NCBI RefSeq assembly: GCF_000426605.1
Contig: NZ_AUFR01000002.1
Location: forward strand, 85,927-149,926
Source: Propionibacterium acidifaciens DSM 21887
GTDB lineage: Bacteria > Actinomycetota > Actinomycetes > Propionibacteriales > Propionibacteriaceae
Direction of reading: 5' to 3'
DNA: 64,000 nt
Position 1 is the first letter of the stretch; each line of letters starts with the position of its first letter. The position numbers and the translations under genes were made by a program. Shown here piece by piece: positions 1 through 8,279 of the stretch. The notes below the pieces were generated by a model. That model ran no database searches. It was not told the DNA's origin and was given only the letters and a program-made list of their open reading frames with translations.

Positions 1-37
1 ACGATCTCCTGCCGGTTGGTCCTGGGCGGACGAGGGC

Positions 38-919
38 TCATTGCGTCTCCGGTCGGGTGAGGAACAGGGCTCGATCGTGCCAGAGTACCCAGATGCAGAC
101 GGGGACGAGGATGAGGGTCTGGATGACCTTGGTGCCGGGACTCGTGCGGAAGAGCTCGTTGCCCACGTTGGCGCACAGGTGGAAGAGCACGGCGATCCAG
201 ATGCTCCGGCCGCAGCGGTAGTAGAGCCAGTTCATCAGGATCGTGAACAGGAGGAGCGACAGCAGGAAGTTGGCGCCGGCGAGCGGGCCCGTGTCGGTGA
301 CCTCGGCCTGGTAGGAGCCCCTGATGCCCGCGAGCGGGGCGTGCCACAGGGCCCAGAAGACCGTGAACGCCCACGTGGCGCGCCACAGGCTCCACCGGGC
401 GGTGAGGGCGTCGGTGCCGTAGCCGTGCCAGGCCAGCTCCTCGAGGAGGGGGGCGAGAGTGATGGTGACCCAGCCGGGGATCGTGCCGATCATGACGGCG
501 GAGTGCCGGTTGAGCTCGAACTGCTCCGTCGATCCGCCGCAGGCGACGGAGACGGCGGTGGCCGCCAGCAGGGCGATCGGCATGAGGGCGATCGCGACGG
601 CGGCCCATGCGAGGGCGGTGCCCCTCGGTGCGGTCATGCGGCCGATGACGTCGCGGCGCAGCCGGGGATCGCGGCGGATCAGTGCGGCGGCTGTCAGCAT
701 CGGGGACGCGAGCCCGGCGAGCCCCAGTCCGCTCGTGACCCAGCGGGCCGCGGTGCCCTGCCCGGCCCGTGAGACGAGGCTCGCCGCGGTCCACAGCGCC
801 CAGGGGATGGCGATGGCGAGGCCGTAGAACAGTCCGACACGGCTGTAGAGGCGGACGGCGGGGCGATCGATTCCTCGACTGGGGCCGGCGGTGGTGCGGA
901 CGGAACGTGGAAGGGACAT
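38..919 (-). CDS. CPBP family intramembrane glutamic endopeptidase
   Basis: A 293-residue polytopic membrane protein. Its motifs fit the CPBP (CAAX protease and bacteriocin-processing) family: a Glu pair at residues 160-161 in EELAWHGYG, an FxxxH motif at about 188-193 (FWALWHAP), and a late His/Asn motif at about 247-251 (HLCAN). These form the intramembrane metal site in family members. The usual Arg after the EExxW core is replaced (AWHG), a small deviation. At least six hydrophobic stretches are visible. Known relatives are implicated in bacteriocin self-immunity or prenyl-protein processing; the substrate here is unknown. It is transcribed alone, leftward, with a perfect inverted repeat directly upstream at 933-947 that probably serves as an operator. 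Confidence 0.85.
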   Translation of the reverse strand: MSLPRSVRTTAGPSRGIDRPAVRLYSRVGLFYGLAIAIPWALWTAASLVSRAGQGTAARWVTSGLGLAGLASPMLTAAALIRRDPRLRRDVIGRMTAPRGTALAWAAVAIALMPIALLAATAVSVACGGSTEQFELNRHSAVMIGTIPGWVTITLAPLLEELAWHGYGTDALTARWSLWRATWAFTVFWALWHAPLAGIRGSYQAEVTDTGPLAGANFLLSLLLFTILMNWLYYRCGRSIWIAVLFHLCANVGNELFRTSPGTKVIQTLILVPVCIWVLWHDRALFLTRPETQ

Positions 920-932
920 GGACGAAACATTA

Positions 933-947
933 CTCTACAACGTAGAG
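933..947. promoter_or_regulatory. inverted repeat, candidate operator of the CPBP protease gene
   Basis: CTCTAC-AAC-GTAGAG: perfect 6-bp arms around 3 bases, starting 14 bp upstream of the CPBP gene start. The spacing and CTAC/GTAG half sites resemble BlaI/CopY- or PadR-type operators, but no cognate regulator lies beside it, so the assignment is open. Confidence 0.45.
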
Positions 948-1300
948 AAATCAATGCGGGGGACTCCGCCAAGGGTTCCCGGGCGCCGCCGGGTGCATGA
1001 TTCGGGTCCGGGATCGCGGGTGAGGCCACCGGCCGGCGGGAGGGGACGTGCGTCGGCCGCGACGGCCCCTGCCGGTTCCGCGCGGAAGTCGTTTGCCGCG
1101 CGCGGCTGCGCGGGCACGTCCATCCGCCCGTCCGAGAGGGCCTCGGCGTCGGGGAGGACCCGGTCCGCCTCCACCCGCGCGTCGAGCACTTCGACGCCGC
1201 GCACGCGGCAGCGGGCGAGGGGCGCGGGCCGATGGGCCCGAACGCCGCGGGGCCCGCCGCGGGCCGAAGCTCGCGGTGGGCCCCGGGGACGGGCGGCCGG
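948..1300. other. intergenic stretch, no gene recognised
   Basis: This GC-rich gap lies between the CPBP gene (upstream side) and the end of the lipoprotein gene. Open frames exist in several registers, but none has a recognisable protein, a ribosome binding site or a consistent family. Self-complementary CCGCGG blocks at 1245-1250 and 1257-1262 could form a weak hairpin downstream of the lipoprotein gene. Confidence 0.5.
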
Positions 1301-1882
1301 TCAGGCGGCCGTGGACTCCGCGGCCGACGGGCTCTCGCTCGCGTCGCCGGTCGCCGGCTCGGCGCTGCTGACCTGCGGGGCGGCGTCGCCCTCGATGCCC
1401 TCGGGCGTGCAGGTGGAGCCGTAGCACCAGCCCTCGATCCAGCCGGCCTCGGGCTTGAAGGTGTCGGCGCCCTCCTGGGAGTAGATCCAAGTGCCCGACG
1501 GCTCGGCGTGGTAGTAGTTCCAGTACTTGTCATAGGTGGTCGGGCACTCGGACGGGTAGTCGCCGATCTGGCAGATGAACTGGCCGCTGCTGTCGCGGCC
1601 GATCGCCAGGCCGGCGGACTCGAGGGCGGCGGTGCCGTTCTCGGGGGTGCCGACGCACTGGTTCGCCATGACCCGGCCCTCGTCGTCCGAGACGACCAGC
1701 CACACCTGGCCCGCGCCGGTGCAGTCCTCGACGGTCGAGTAGGCGCTCGCCGACGCCGAGCCGGAGGACGGGGAGGACGAGGAGGAGGACGAGCCGGAGC
1801 ACCCGGCGAGCGAGGCCGCCGCGACGAGGCTCATCGAGACTGCCGCCGCCCTCCTGCCGAGGGACTTCTTGCTGATGGACAT
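1301..1882 (-). CDS. secreted lipoprotein, unknown function
   Basis: A 193-residue exported lipoprotein. The ATG at 1882 is chosen because AAAGGA lies just upstream and is followed at once by a lipoprotein signal: Lys/Arg n-region, hydrophobic core, and the lipobox LAGC with Cys28. After a Ser-rich linker (about 29-47) comes a compact domain with six cysteines and an aromatic-rich stretch (YDKYWNYYHAEPSGTW ... GWIEGWCY). That Trp/Tyr pattern resembles a domain often seen in actinobacterial lipoproteins encoded near cobalamin-type ECF transporters; this is inference from pattern only. The C-terminus is an acidic, Ser/Ala-rich low-complexity tail. No function can be assigned. Confidence 0.75.
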   Translation of the reverse strand: MSISKKSLGRRAAAVSMSLVAAASLAGCSGSSSSSSSPSSGSASASAYSTVEDCTGAGQVWLVVSDDEGRVMANQCVGTPENGTAALESAGLAIGRDSSGQFICQIGDYPSECPTTYDKYWNYYHAEPSGTWIYSQEGADTFKPEAGWIEGWCYGSTCTPEGIEGDAAPQVSSAEPATGDASESPSAAESTAA

Positions 1883-2024
1883 GTGCGGTCCTTTCCGCGG
1901 GGGCCGGGCACGGCGGGCGCCGCTCCCGCGAGCTGATGAGAAGACGGATCGACGAGGCCGCCGGCCCCTCCGCACGGGCGGACCCCGCCCACACGCGACG
2001 ACCGGACAACGACGTCCTGCCCCG

Positions 2025-2030
2025 ATTCTA
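2025..2030 (-). promoter_or_regulatory. candidate -10 element for the lipoprotein gene
   Basis: TAGAAT on the minus strand in the gap upstream of the lipoprotein gene, about 143 bases before its start. No good -35 hexamer is seen, as is common for actinobacterial promoters. Confidence 0.35.
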
Positions 2031-2141
2031 CGACCGGACCCACCCTCCGCCCGGGGGCCTGTTCGCAGGAGGATTGCCGCGCCGGGCCGCGTCCCCGCGG
2101 CCGAACCGGCCAGGAACCGACCCGGGCGCCGGAGCCGCGGC

Positions 2142-2181
2142 CGGGCCCCGACCCTGTGCCTGCGGTGACGGCCGGGGCCCG
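2142..2181 (-). terminator. hairpin after the trmB-truA-methyltransferase operon
   Basis: Perfect 9-bp arms (CGGGCCCCG and CGGGGCCCG) separated by 22 bases, 7 bp past the stop of the methyltransferase gene. There is no T tract, so it would be a GC-rich, L-shaped terminator at best. Confidence 0.45.
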
Positions 2182-2187
2182 TCGGGC

Positions 2188-2799
2188 TCAGAGCCCGCCG
2201 TCCCCGCCGCCGGTCACGTCGAGGACGCGGTAGCCCCTGGACGAGCCGACGCGCCGGACCCGCCAGCCCTGACGGACGAGCCAGGCGGCGAGCGAGTCGG
2301 CGCCGAGGTTCCTCGCCACGACCAGGTGTGCGACGCCGCCCGGGCGCAGCCGCCCCAGCCAGGTGCCCAGCAGCTCGTGCAGGGCCGCCTTGCCGATGCG
2401 GACGGGGGGATTCGACCAGATCTCGTCGTAGCGCACCGCGGGGCCGATGTCGGAGGGGCGGACGGCCCTCACACGGTCGGCAACGCCGAGGGCCCGCGCG
2501 TTGGCGGCGGTCAGCTCGACGGCGCGCTCGTTGACGTCGACGGCGTCGACGAGGGCGCTCGGGCACTCCAGGGCCAGTCCCAGTGCGATGGGGCCGATGC
2601 CGCAGCCCAGGTCGAGGAGGCGGGCCCCGCGGTCGGCCGGCGGGTCGAGCTCGCGCAGCAGTACCGCGGTGCCCGGGTCCAGGCGGTGCGCGCTGAAGAC
2701 GCCGTCGGCGCTCATGAGGGTCAGCTCGCGGCCCCAGATGCGGGCGCGCACGGTGCGCGGCCGGGCCGGGCCGGCGGGCGTGACGAAGTAGTGGCCCAT
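2188..2799 (-). CDS. RsmC-like small class I SAM methyltransferase
   Basis: A 203-residue single-domain Rossmann methyltransferase of the MTS (methyltransferase small) type, the group containing 16S rRNA guanine-N2 methyltransferases RsmC/RsmD. The SAM-binding glycine loop is DLGCGIG at 63-69, the acidic end of strand 2 is at about 86-89 (AVDV), and the catalytic NPP motif is at 130-132 (SNPP), typical of base N-methylation. Only one domain is present, whereas E. coli RsmC has a duplicated one. It begins 1 bp after the truA stop and so is the last gene of a trmB-truA-methyltransferase operon, which supports an RNA substrate. The exact target base is not known from sequence. Confidence 0.8.
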   Translation of the reverse strand: MGHYFVTPAGPARPRTVRARIWGRELTLMSADGVFSAHRLDPGTAVLLRELDPPADRGARLLDLGCGIGPIALGLALECPSALVDAVDVNERAVELTAANARALGVADRVRAVRPSDIGPAVRYDEIWSNPPVRIGKAALHELLGTWLGRLRPGGVAHLVVARNLGADSLAAWLVRQGWRVRRVGSSRGYRVLDVTGGGDGGL

Positions 2800-2800
2800 C

Positions 2801-3664
2801 TCATCCCTCCGTGGTGCAGCAGTCGTCGGGCGGCAGGGTCCGGACGGCGCGCGCCCGGTCGGCGCGCTCGGCGAGCGCGCCCTCGTCGGGGTAGCCGACC
2901 TCCTCCAGGCACAGGCCGCCGGGCGGCATGACGGTCACCCCGCCGTGGCGGCGCGTGCTGGCGGCCACCTCGTCGATCCACTCCGGCGGCCGGCGGCCGG
3001 TGCCGACGGCGACGAGGGCCCCGGTCAGGGAGCGCACCATCGAGTGGCAGAAGGCGTCGGCGCGCACCGTGAGCTCCACCGTGCCGCACGGGTCGTCGGC
3101 GCGGACGGCGGTGCACTCGAGCAGGGTGCGGATCGTCGTGGCGCCCTCGCGGCGGCGGCAGAAGGCCGCGAAGTCTCGCAGCCCCAGCAGGCGCGCGCCC
3201 GCCCCTGTCATCGCCGCCGTGTCGAGGACCCCGCCGACGGCGGTGACGTGGCCACGCATCAGGGGGTCGGGGCGCGAGCGCTCGTCCCACAGGCGGTAGA
3301 CGTAGCGGCGCCACAGTGCCGCGAAGCGGGCGTCGAAGCCGGCCGGTGCCCCGACGATCCGGTGGACGACGAGGTCCGGCGGCAGGACCCTGCGCAGGCG
3401 GTGCGCGAGCGCCTCAGGCGCGACGCCCGCGGGCAGGTCCACGTGGGCGACCTGCCCGCGGGCGTGGACGCCGGCGTCGGTGCGCCCGGCGACCGTCAGC
3501 TCGGCGTCGGCGCCCAGTCGGGCGAGGCGTCCGATCCAGCGGGCCAGTTCGCCCTCGACGGTGCGCAGGCCCGGCTGGGCGGCCCAGCCGTGGAAGCCGG
3601 TCCCGTCGTAGCCGATGTCCAGACGCAGGCGGCGCGTCCCCGCCCGTGCGGTCCCCGGGCTCAT
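2801..3664 (-). CDS. truA: tRNA pseudouridine(38-40) synthase TruA
   Basis: A 287-residue enzyme that converts U38, U39 and U40 of tRNA anticodon stems to pseudouridine. The hallmark GRTDAGVHA is at residues 60-68, with catalytic Asp63, and the N-terminal IGYDGTGFHGWAAQP is typical of the family. The ATG at 3664 is chosen because it overlaps the trmB stop by 4 bp (ATGA), implying translational coupling, and gives the usual family length. The C-terminus is rich in Asp/Arg and ends in a short Cys-Cys tail. It sits in the middle of a leftward RNA-modification operon. Confidence 0.95.
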   Translation of the reverse strand: MSPGTARAGTRRLRLDIGYDGTGFHGWAAQPGLRTVEGELARWIGRLARLGADAELTVAGRTDAGVHARGQVAHVDLPAGVAPEALAHRLRRVLPPDLVVHRIVGAPAGFDARFAALWRRYVYRLWDERSRPDPLMRGHVTAVGGVLDTAAMTGAGARLLGLRDFAAFCRRREGATTIRTLLECTAVRADDPCGTVELTVRADAFCHSMVRSLTGALVAVGTGRRPPEWIDEVAASTRRHGGVTVMPPGGLCLEEVGYPDEGALAERADRARAVRTLPPDDCCTTEG

Positions 3665-4452
3665 CGGGGCGCCCTGGCCCACACGAGGTCGCGGATGGCG
3701 CGCCCGGCCGCCAGGCCGCGCCGCTCGAAGCGGGTGGGCGGCCGGTCGCCGCGCGGGGCCCAGCCGCCGGGCCGGTCGGCGCAGCTGTTGACGAACAGCC
3801 CGTTGGAGCCCAGCACCTCGGTCATCTGGTCGGCGTAGTCCTCCCAGTCGGTGGCCAGACGCCACAGGCCGCCGTCGACGAGGCGGTCGGCGACGAGCCG
3901 GGCGAGCTCCGGGCCGACGAGGCGCCGCTTGCGGTGGCGCTTCTTCGGCCACGGATCGGGGAAGAAGGTCCACAGCTCGGTCAGCCCCGCGGGGGCGACG
4001 AGCTCGCGCAGGCCCTCCACCCCGTCGGCCGCCACGAGGCGCACGGTGTCCACGCCGGCGCGCTCGAGCCTGCCCATCGTCGAGGCGACGGCCGGCGCGT
4101 AGACCTCGAAGGCCAGTACGTTCAGCTCCGGGCGGGCGGCGGCCATGGCGACGAGCGACTCGCCGACCCCCGAGCCGATCTCGACGACCAGTGGCGCCTC
4201 GCGGCCGAAGCGCTCGGCCAGGTCGACCCGGGTGCCCGGGGCGATCGAGGTCGACATGGACGAGCGCGGCACGTCGATGAGGTAGTGGGGCGCCAGCTCG
4301 TCCATCGCCCGGTGCTGGGAGGCGTTCATGCGGGGGCTGCGGCGCACGAACGAGACGACGCCACGGCCCGGGCGTCCCACGGCGGCGCCGTTCCCCGGCG
4401 CGCCACGGGACGCGGGCCCGGCCGGGCGGGACGGGGCGAGATGCTCTGGCAC
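3661..4452 (-). CDS. trmB: tRNA (guanine(46)-N7)-methyltransferase TrmB
   Basis: About 263 residues; makes m7G46 in the tRNA variable loop using SAM. The SAM motif EIGSGVGE is at about 91-98, and the diagnostic FFPDPWPKKRHRKRR block is at about 163-177. Residues 1-45 are a family-variable basic leader. The GTG at 4452 is preferred over a TTG two codons earlier because a TAGGCT -10 element ends 8 bases before it, consistent with a leaderless transcript, and no Shine-Dalgarno sequence is present. First gene of the trmB-truA-RsmC-like operon. Confidence 0.93.
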   Translation of the reverse strand: MPEHLAPSRPAGPASRGAPGNGAAVGRPGRGVVSFVRRSPRMNASQHRAMDELAPHYLIDVPRSSMSTSIAPGTRVDLAERFGREAPLVVEIGSGVGESLVAMAAARPELNVLAFEVYAPAVASTMGRLERAGVDTVRLVAADGVEGLRELVAPAGLTELWTFFPDPWPKKRHRKRRLVGPELARLVADRLVDGGLWRLATDWEDYADQMTEVLGSNGLFVNSCADRPGGWAPRGDRPPTRFERRGLAAGRAIRDLVWARAPR

Positions 4453-4460
4453 GGTCAACC

Positions 4461-4466
4461 AGCCTA
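4461..4466 (-). promoter_or_regulatory. leaderless -10 element of trmB
   Basis: TAGGCT on the minus strand, 8 bases before the GTG start of trmB. It also lies inside a small ACCAG/CTGGT inverted repeat (4457-4470). Confidence 0.5.
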
Positions 4467-4506
4467 CTGGTCCGGGCGTCCCGCCGGGAGGCGTCCGCGT
4501 CGGCGC

Positions 4507-6621
4507 TCAGTGCTCCCCGAGGTGGGCGGCCGCCTTGGTGGCGGGCATGAGCTCGAAGCCGGAGCGGGCGCGGGTGAAGCTGGCCGCGCCGCGGGCGATG
4601 CCGCGCAGGTCGATGGCGTACTCGAGCAGCTCGAGCACCGGGACGCGGGCGGTGACCGTGGTGAAGCCGTCGTCGCCGGGCTCGGTGCCGCTGACTTGGC
4701 CGCGCCGGTTGCTCAGATCGGTCATGACGGCGCCCAGGTACTCGTTCGGGCAGTGCACCGCGATCTCGTCGATCGGCTCCAGCAGGGCGACCGTCGCGGG
4801 GTTCGCCGCCTCGCGCAGCGCCAGGGCGCCCGCCGATTGGAAGGCCATGTCGGACGAGTCGACCGAGTGGGCCTTGCCGTCATGGAGCGTGACCCTGACG
4901 TCGACCATCGGGTGCCCGCTGATCGTGCCCTTGGCGAGCTGGGCGGCGATGCCCTTCTCGACCGAGCCGATGAACTGGCGGGGGACGGCGCCGCCGACGA
5001 CCTCGTCGACGAAGGTGAAGCCGCTGCCCCGCTCGCCGGGCTCGACGCGGATGTCGCAGATCGCGTACTGGCCGTGGCCGCCCGACTGCTTGACGTGACG
5101 GCCGTGGCCCTCGGCCGGCGCGACGAAGGTCTCGCGCAGCCCCACGCGCACCGGCGGGGTCGTCACCTGCACGCCGTAGCGTCCGCGCAGCCTCGCCAGG
5201 ACGAGGTCGCGATGGGCCTGGCCCATCGTCCACAGGAGCATCTGGTCGGTGTCGGGATCCCGTCCGACGCGCACCGTCGGGTCCTCGACGAGCAGCCGGC
5301 CCAGGGCCGTGGCGAGCTTGTCCTCGTCGCCCCGCCCGGCCGCCTCGATGGCGGTCGGCAGCAGCGGCTCGGGCAGCTCCCACGGCTCGATGACCGCCGG
5401 GTGCCCCGGATCCGAGAGGGTGTCGGAGGTGTCGGTCCGCGACAGCTTGGCGACGTAGACGATCTGGCCCGCGATGGCCCTGTCGACCGGGGCGGTGCCG
5501 GTGCCGGCCGGGACGGTCAGCAGGCCGATCCGCTCGGTGTCGTCGTGGTCCTCGCGCCCGTGCCGGACACCGGTGATGCCCTCGCGGTGGCCGGCCACGT
5601 GGACGGCGGCCTCGGGGGTGAGCACGCCGGAGTAGACGCGCACCATCGACAGGTGCCCGGCGTAGGGGTCGGCGATCGTGCGGATCGACTCGGCGAGCAG
5701 CGGGCCCTCGACCGAGCCGAGCTGCGGGTCGATGGGCTCGTCGTCGGCGTCGACGACGAGCGGCAGCGTGCGGCGGTTCGGGTGCGGGAAGCCCCGGTGG
5801 ACCAGGCCGAGGATCTCCTCGGTGCCGATGCCGTCCAGCCGTACGGGGATGACCGGGAAGAAGTTGCCGTGGTACATGGCCGACAGGAGGGCCTCGACGA
5901 CCTGGTCGTTGTTCAGCTCGTCGCCGTTGAAGTAGCGCTCGAGCAGGGCGTCGTCCTCGGACTCGGTGATGATCGACTCGACGTAGTCGGTGCGGAAGGC
6001 CTCGATGAGGGAGCGCTGGGCCTCGTCCGCGTCGGTCGTGACGCGCCGGCCGCTGGAGTAGTCGTGCACGTGCCCGGTCAGCAGGCTCATGTTGCCGATG
6101 ACCTGGCCGTCCTCGTCCTCGAGGGGCAGATAGGCGGGGTGCGTGCCCGAGCCGAAGGCCGTCGTGATGGCGTCGAGGGTGGCCTCGAAGTCGGCCTTGT
6201 CGGTGTCGAGCTTCGTGATGACGATCGCCCTCGGCATGCCGGTCGCGGCGCACTCGGCCCACAGCGAGGTGGTGATCGGGTCGAGGCCGTCGGCGGCGCT
6301 GATGACGAAGACGGCCCCGTCCGCCGCCCGCAGGCCGGCCCTCAGCTCGCCGGCGAAGTCGGGGTGGCCGGGCGCGTCGAGCAGGTTGACGACGACGTCG
6401 TCGCCGGCCGTGTCGTTGTGGTCGACGACGCTGGCCAGCGCGAGCGTGCTCGTGCGTTCGGCGTCCTCCTTGTCGGGGCGGTGGTCGGGGATGCGGGCCC
6501 GCAGGAGGTTCTGGAACAGCGTGGTCTTGCCGCTGCCGGCGGAGCCGACGAGGACGACGTTGCGGAGATCCTCCGGACCCTGGATCCGTGGTGCGGTGTT
6601 CGTCTTTGAACTCATGTGCAC
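4507..6621 (-). CDS. elongation factor G-like GTPase (EF-G2 type)
   Basis: About 704 residues, a full-length EF-G fold: P-loop GSAGSGKTT at 26-34, DAPGH switch II at 82-86, TKLD guanine-specificity motif near 136-139, then EF-G domains II-V. It differs from canonical EF-G (for example SAGSGKT rather than AHIDAGKTT, and it lacks a normal switch I effector loop). That matches the actinobacterial EF-G-like (FusA2/MSMEG_6535-like) group rather than the translocase encoded beside rpsL-rpsG. Members of that group bind GTP but their ribosomal role is unsettled. GTG 6621 fits a GGGG-type binding site 6 bases upstream; ATG 6615 is an equally possible start. It stands alone between the NlpC/P60 gene and trmB. 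Confidence 0.88.
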   Translation of the reverse strand: MHMSSKTNTAPRIQGPEDLRNVVLVGSAGSGKTTLFQNLLRARIPDHRPDKEDAERTSTLALASVVDHNDTAGDDVVVNLLDAPGHPDFAGELRAGLRAADGAVFVISAADGLDPITTSLWAECAATGMPRAIVITKLDTDKADFEATLDAITTAFGSGTHPAYLPLEDEDGQVIGNMSLLTGHVHDYSSGRRVTTDADEAQRSLIEAFRTDYVESIITESEDDALLERYFNGDELNNDQVVEALLSAMYHGNFFPVIPVRLDGIGTEEILGLVHRGFPHPNRRTLPLVVDADDEPIDPQLGSVEGPLLAESIRTIADPYAGHLSMVRVYSGVLTPEAAVHVAGHREGITGVRHGREDHDDTERIGLLTVPAGTGTAPVDRAIAGQIVYVAKLSRTDTSDTLSDPGHPAVIEPWELPEPLLPTAIEAAGRGDEDKLATALGRLLVEDPTVRVGRDPDTDQMLLWTMGQAHRDLVLARLRGRYGVQVTTPPVRVGLRETFVAPAEGHGRHVKQSGGHGQYAICDIRVEPGERGSGFTFVDEVVGGAVPRQFIGSVEKGIAAQLAKGTISGHPMVDVRVTLHDGKAHSVDSSDMAFQSAGALALREAANPATVALLEPIDEIAVHCPNEYLGAVMTDLSNRRGQVSGTEPGDDGFTTVTARVPVLELLEYAIDLRGIARGAASFTRARSGFELMPATKAAAHLGEH

Positions 6622-6691
6622 ACATTGCCCCGAGCTCGCCGCTCTGGCAAGGCCCGTCGGCCCGGAGGGGCCCGGACGGGCGGGAAAAGGG

Positions 6692-6718
6692 GAGGCCCCG
6701 GCGTGTCGCCGGGGCCTC
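6692..6718 (-). terminator. intrinsic terminator after the NlpC/P60 gene
   Basis: A perfect 12-bp stem (GAGGCCCCGGCG and its complement) with a 3-base loop. On the minus strand it is followed by CCCTTTTCC. It lies 20 bp past the stop of the wall hydrolase gene. Confidence 0.8.
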
Positions 6719-6738
6719 GGGGGGCCGGATCGTCCGGG

Positions 6739-7770
6739 TCAGCCGGTCGCGCTGGGCAGCCAGACGGTGGACCAGCCGATGATCGGCTCGTGCCAGCCGT
6801 CGGCCGGCTCGTCGAGCGGGATGAGGCCGACACCGGTCGGGGCGCCGTTGGAGTAGATCATGCCGTCGCCCGCGTACATGGCGACGTGGCCGTAGGGATT
6901 GCCGGACGGGCCGCCGTCGTACCAGACGAGGGCGCCGACCGGGATGCTGTTCATGTCGGTGTGCATCTGGCCGGCGGCCTGGATGGTCGCGGCGGCGTCG
7001 GTGGCGGAGTTCACGCCGGCGCTGGAGTATCCGTAGAAGGCCGCCGACAGGGCGAGGCACATGTTGCCGTAGTTCTGGTCGCCGACCATCGACTTGGCCT
7101 TCTCGATGGCCTGGGCGGTGGACAGCGGGGCCTTCTGCCCGGGGGCGGTGACGCTCGCCGGGTCGACGGTCGGTGTGACGTCGACGGTGATGGGTTCGAC
7201 CTCGACGACCTCGGGGGTCTCCTCGATGGCCGGATCGGCCTCGGCGCCGGCCTGGTCGTCGGCGATGACCCCGGCGGTCTCGGCGTCCGTCGTGTCGAAC
7301 GGGCTGGCGGTGCCCGAGGCCATGGCGTTCGTCGTGATGGCCAGACCGCCCGAGACGGTGCCGATCACGGCGGCCAGGCCGATGCCGGCGGCCATGAGGC
7401 GCGACCTGCCGTGGTGTCTGCGGGAGTCCGGCTCGGCCTTGATGAAGGCGCGTTCGGGGCCGGTGCCGTCGAGGGTCAGGGCGACGGGGACGACGGGCTC
7501 GGCGGCGCGCCGGGCGCGCCCGGCCCCCGTCGGCTCGTCGACGGGCTCGGCGGCCCGCAGCGGCCGCGGCGACTCGGTCGCCCGCAGCGACTCGGACAGG
7601 GCCCGGCGGGCGGCGGGAGCGGCGATGAACTCGTCGTCCGCGAGCGCCCGCCGGGCGCCGGTGGTGGAGGTGGTGGACATCGCCCTGCGTGCTGTGGTGA
7701 CTGCAGTGATGGCGAGTGTCGCCGAGATCATGTCGGCGGACTGCTCGACCAGTGCCCTGCGTGCGCTCAT
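6739..7770 (-). CDS. membrane-anchored NlpC/P60-type cell wall hydrolase
   Basis: A 343-residue protein. Residues 1-120 are Ala/Arg-rich and cytoplasmic, a single membrane segment lies at about 126-145, then an acidic Pro/Thr linker (about 150-210) and a C-terminal NlpC/P60-like catalytic domain. Candidate catalytic Cys is at about 238 (NMCLALSAAFYGY) and His at about 295 (GNPYGHVAMYAGDGMIYSN), the Cys/His pair of peptidoglycan endopeptidases. The start is ATG 7770, with TTGAGGA 9 bases upstream. In actinobacteria such enzymes cleave peptide stems at division; substrate and role here are inferred. The 5' leader is unusually structured (7835-7864, 7909-7930), and a strong terminator follows. 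Confidence 0.8.
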   Translation of the reverse strand: MSARRALVEQSADMISATLAITAVTTARRAMSTTSTTGARRALADDEFIAAPAARRALSESLRATESPRPLRAAEPVDEPTGAGRARRAAEPVVPVALTLDGTGPERAFIKAEPDSRRHHGRSRLMAAGIGLAAVIGTVSGGLAITTNAMASGTASPFDTTDAETAGVIADDQAGAEADPAIEETPEVVEVEPITVDVTPTVDPASVTAPGQKAPLSTAQAIEKAKSMVGDQNYGNMCLALSAAFYGYSSAGVNSATDAAATIQAAGQMHTDMNSIPVGALVWYDGGPSGNPYGHVAMYAGDGMIYSNGAPTGVGLIPLDEPADGWHEPIIGWSTVWLPSATG

Positions 7771-7834
7771 GCAACGAATCCTCAAGGTCTGCGGGAGGGG
7801 AGCGGCGAAGAGAAGATCGTGCTCCCTGAATCAA

Positions 7835-7864
7835 TTCCTGAGAAAGTCTAAGACTCTTCAGGAA
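7835..7864 (-). promoter_or_regulatory. nested inverted repeat in the NlpC/P60 leader
   Basis: Outer arms TTCCTGA and TCAGGAA (7835-7841, 7858-7864) enclose inner arms AGTCT and AGACT (7845-7849, 7851-7855), 65-95 bases upstream of the start codon. It could be an operator or an RNA hairpin in the leader. A further AACCGG/CCGGTT pair follows at about 7864-7894. Confidence 0.5.
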
Positions 7865-7908
7865 CCGGGTCAACTCGGGGGAGGAATCCGGTTGCCGTTC
7901 TCTGGGCC

Positions 7909-7930
7909 GCCGCACATGAGCCGCACATGA
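7909..7930 (-). repeat. tandem 11-bp direct repeat upstream of the NlpC/P60 gene
   Basis: Two exact copies of GCCGCACATGA (minus strand TCATGTGCGGC), one helical turn apart. Direct repeats with 11-bp spacing are typical of OmpR/PhoB-type response regulator sites. A GCACCG/CGGTGC hairpin follows at 7935-7950. Confidence 0.45.
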
Positions 7931-8116
7931 CGGGGCACCGCCCCCGGTGCGGGGCGGGGTGATCCCGACGACCGGTACCCGTGGTGCGCGCCCGGCCGTT
8001 GCCCGCCCGCGTCCGGCGGTGGAGCCCCTGGCTCCGGCTCCTCCGGCGGGGGATCGGCGGCGGCAGCAGAGGGGTCCCGGCGGCGGGCGGCCGGGGCGAT
8101 GGTCCCTCGCCATGCT

Positions 8117-8146
8117 TTGACCAGGGCGGGGTTCCCGGGCTATCGT
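8117..8146 (+). promoter_or_regulatory. promoter of rplM-rpsI
   Basis: TTGACC (8117-8122), an 18-base spacer and TATCGT (8141-8146). It would give a leader of about 125 bases before rplM, long enough for autoregulatory structure, though none was identified with confidence. Confidence 0.6.
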
Positions 8147-8279
8147 TAGTCGCTGTTGTGCCTCCGCCATGGCGGTGCGCCGGTCCGGCGGGCTCTCGAG
8201 GGCGCCCCGAAGACCGCGCCCCGACAGTGCGGAGTGAACTCAGAACCCGTAGTGAACTAGTGGAAGATGGTCTGCGACC

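Noticed and set aside
3316..6609. Long plus-strand open frame antisense to trmB and the EF-G-like gene
   Set aside because: Shadow of conserved minus-strand genes, no domain, no ribosome binding site.
7771..7990. Possible c-di-AMP (ydaO) riboswitch before the NlpC/P60 gene
   Set aside because: Such riboswitches often precede wall hydrolases, but the conserved core motifs (for example the GGGGAGCC and GAAUCCGUCAG blocks) are not present; only unrelated inverted repeats are seen.
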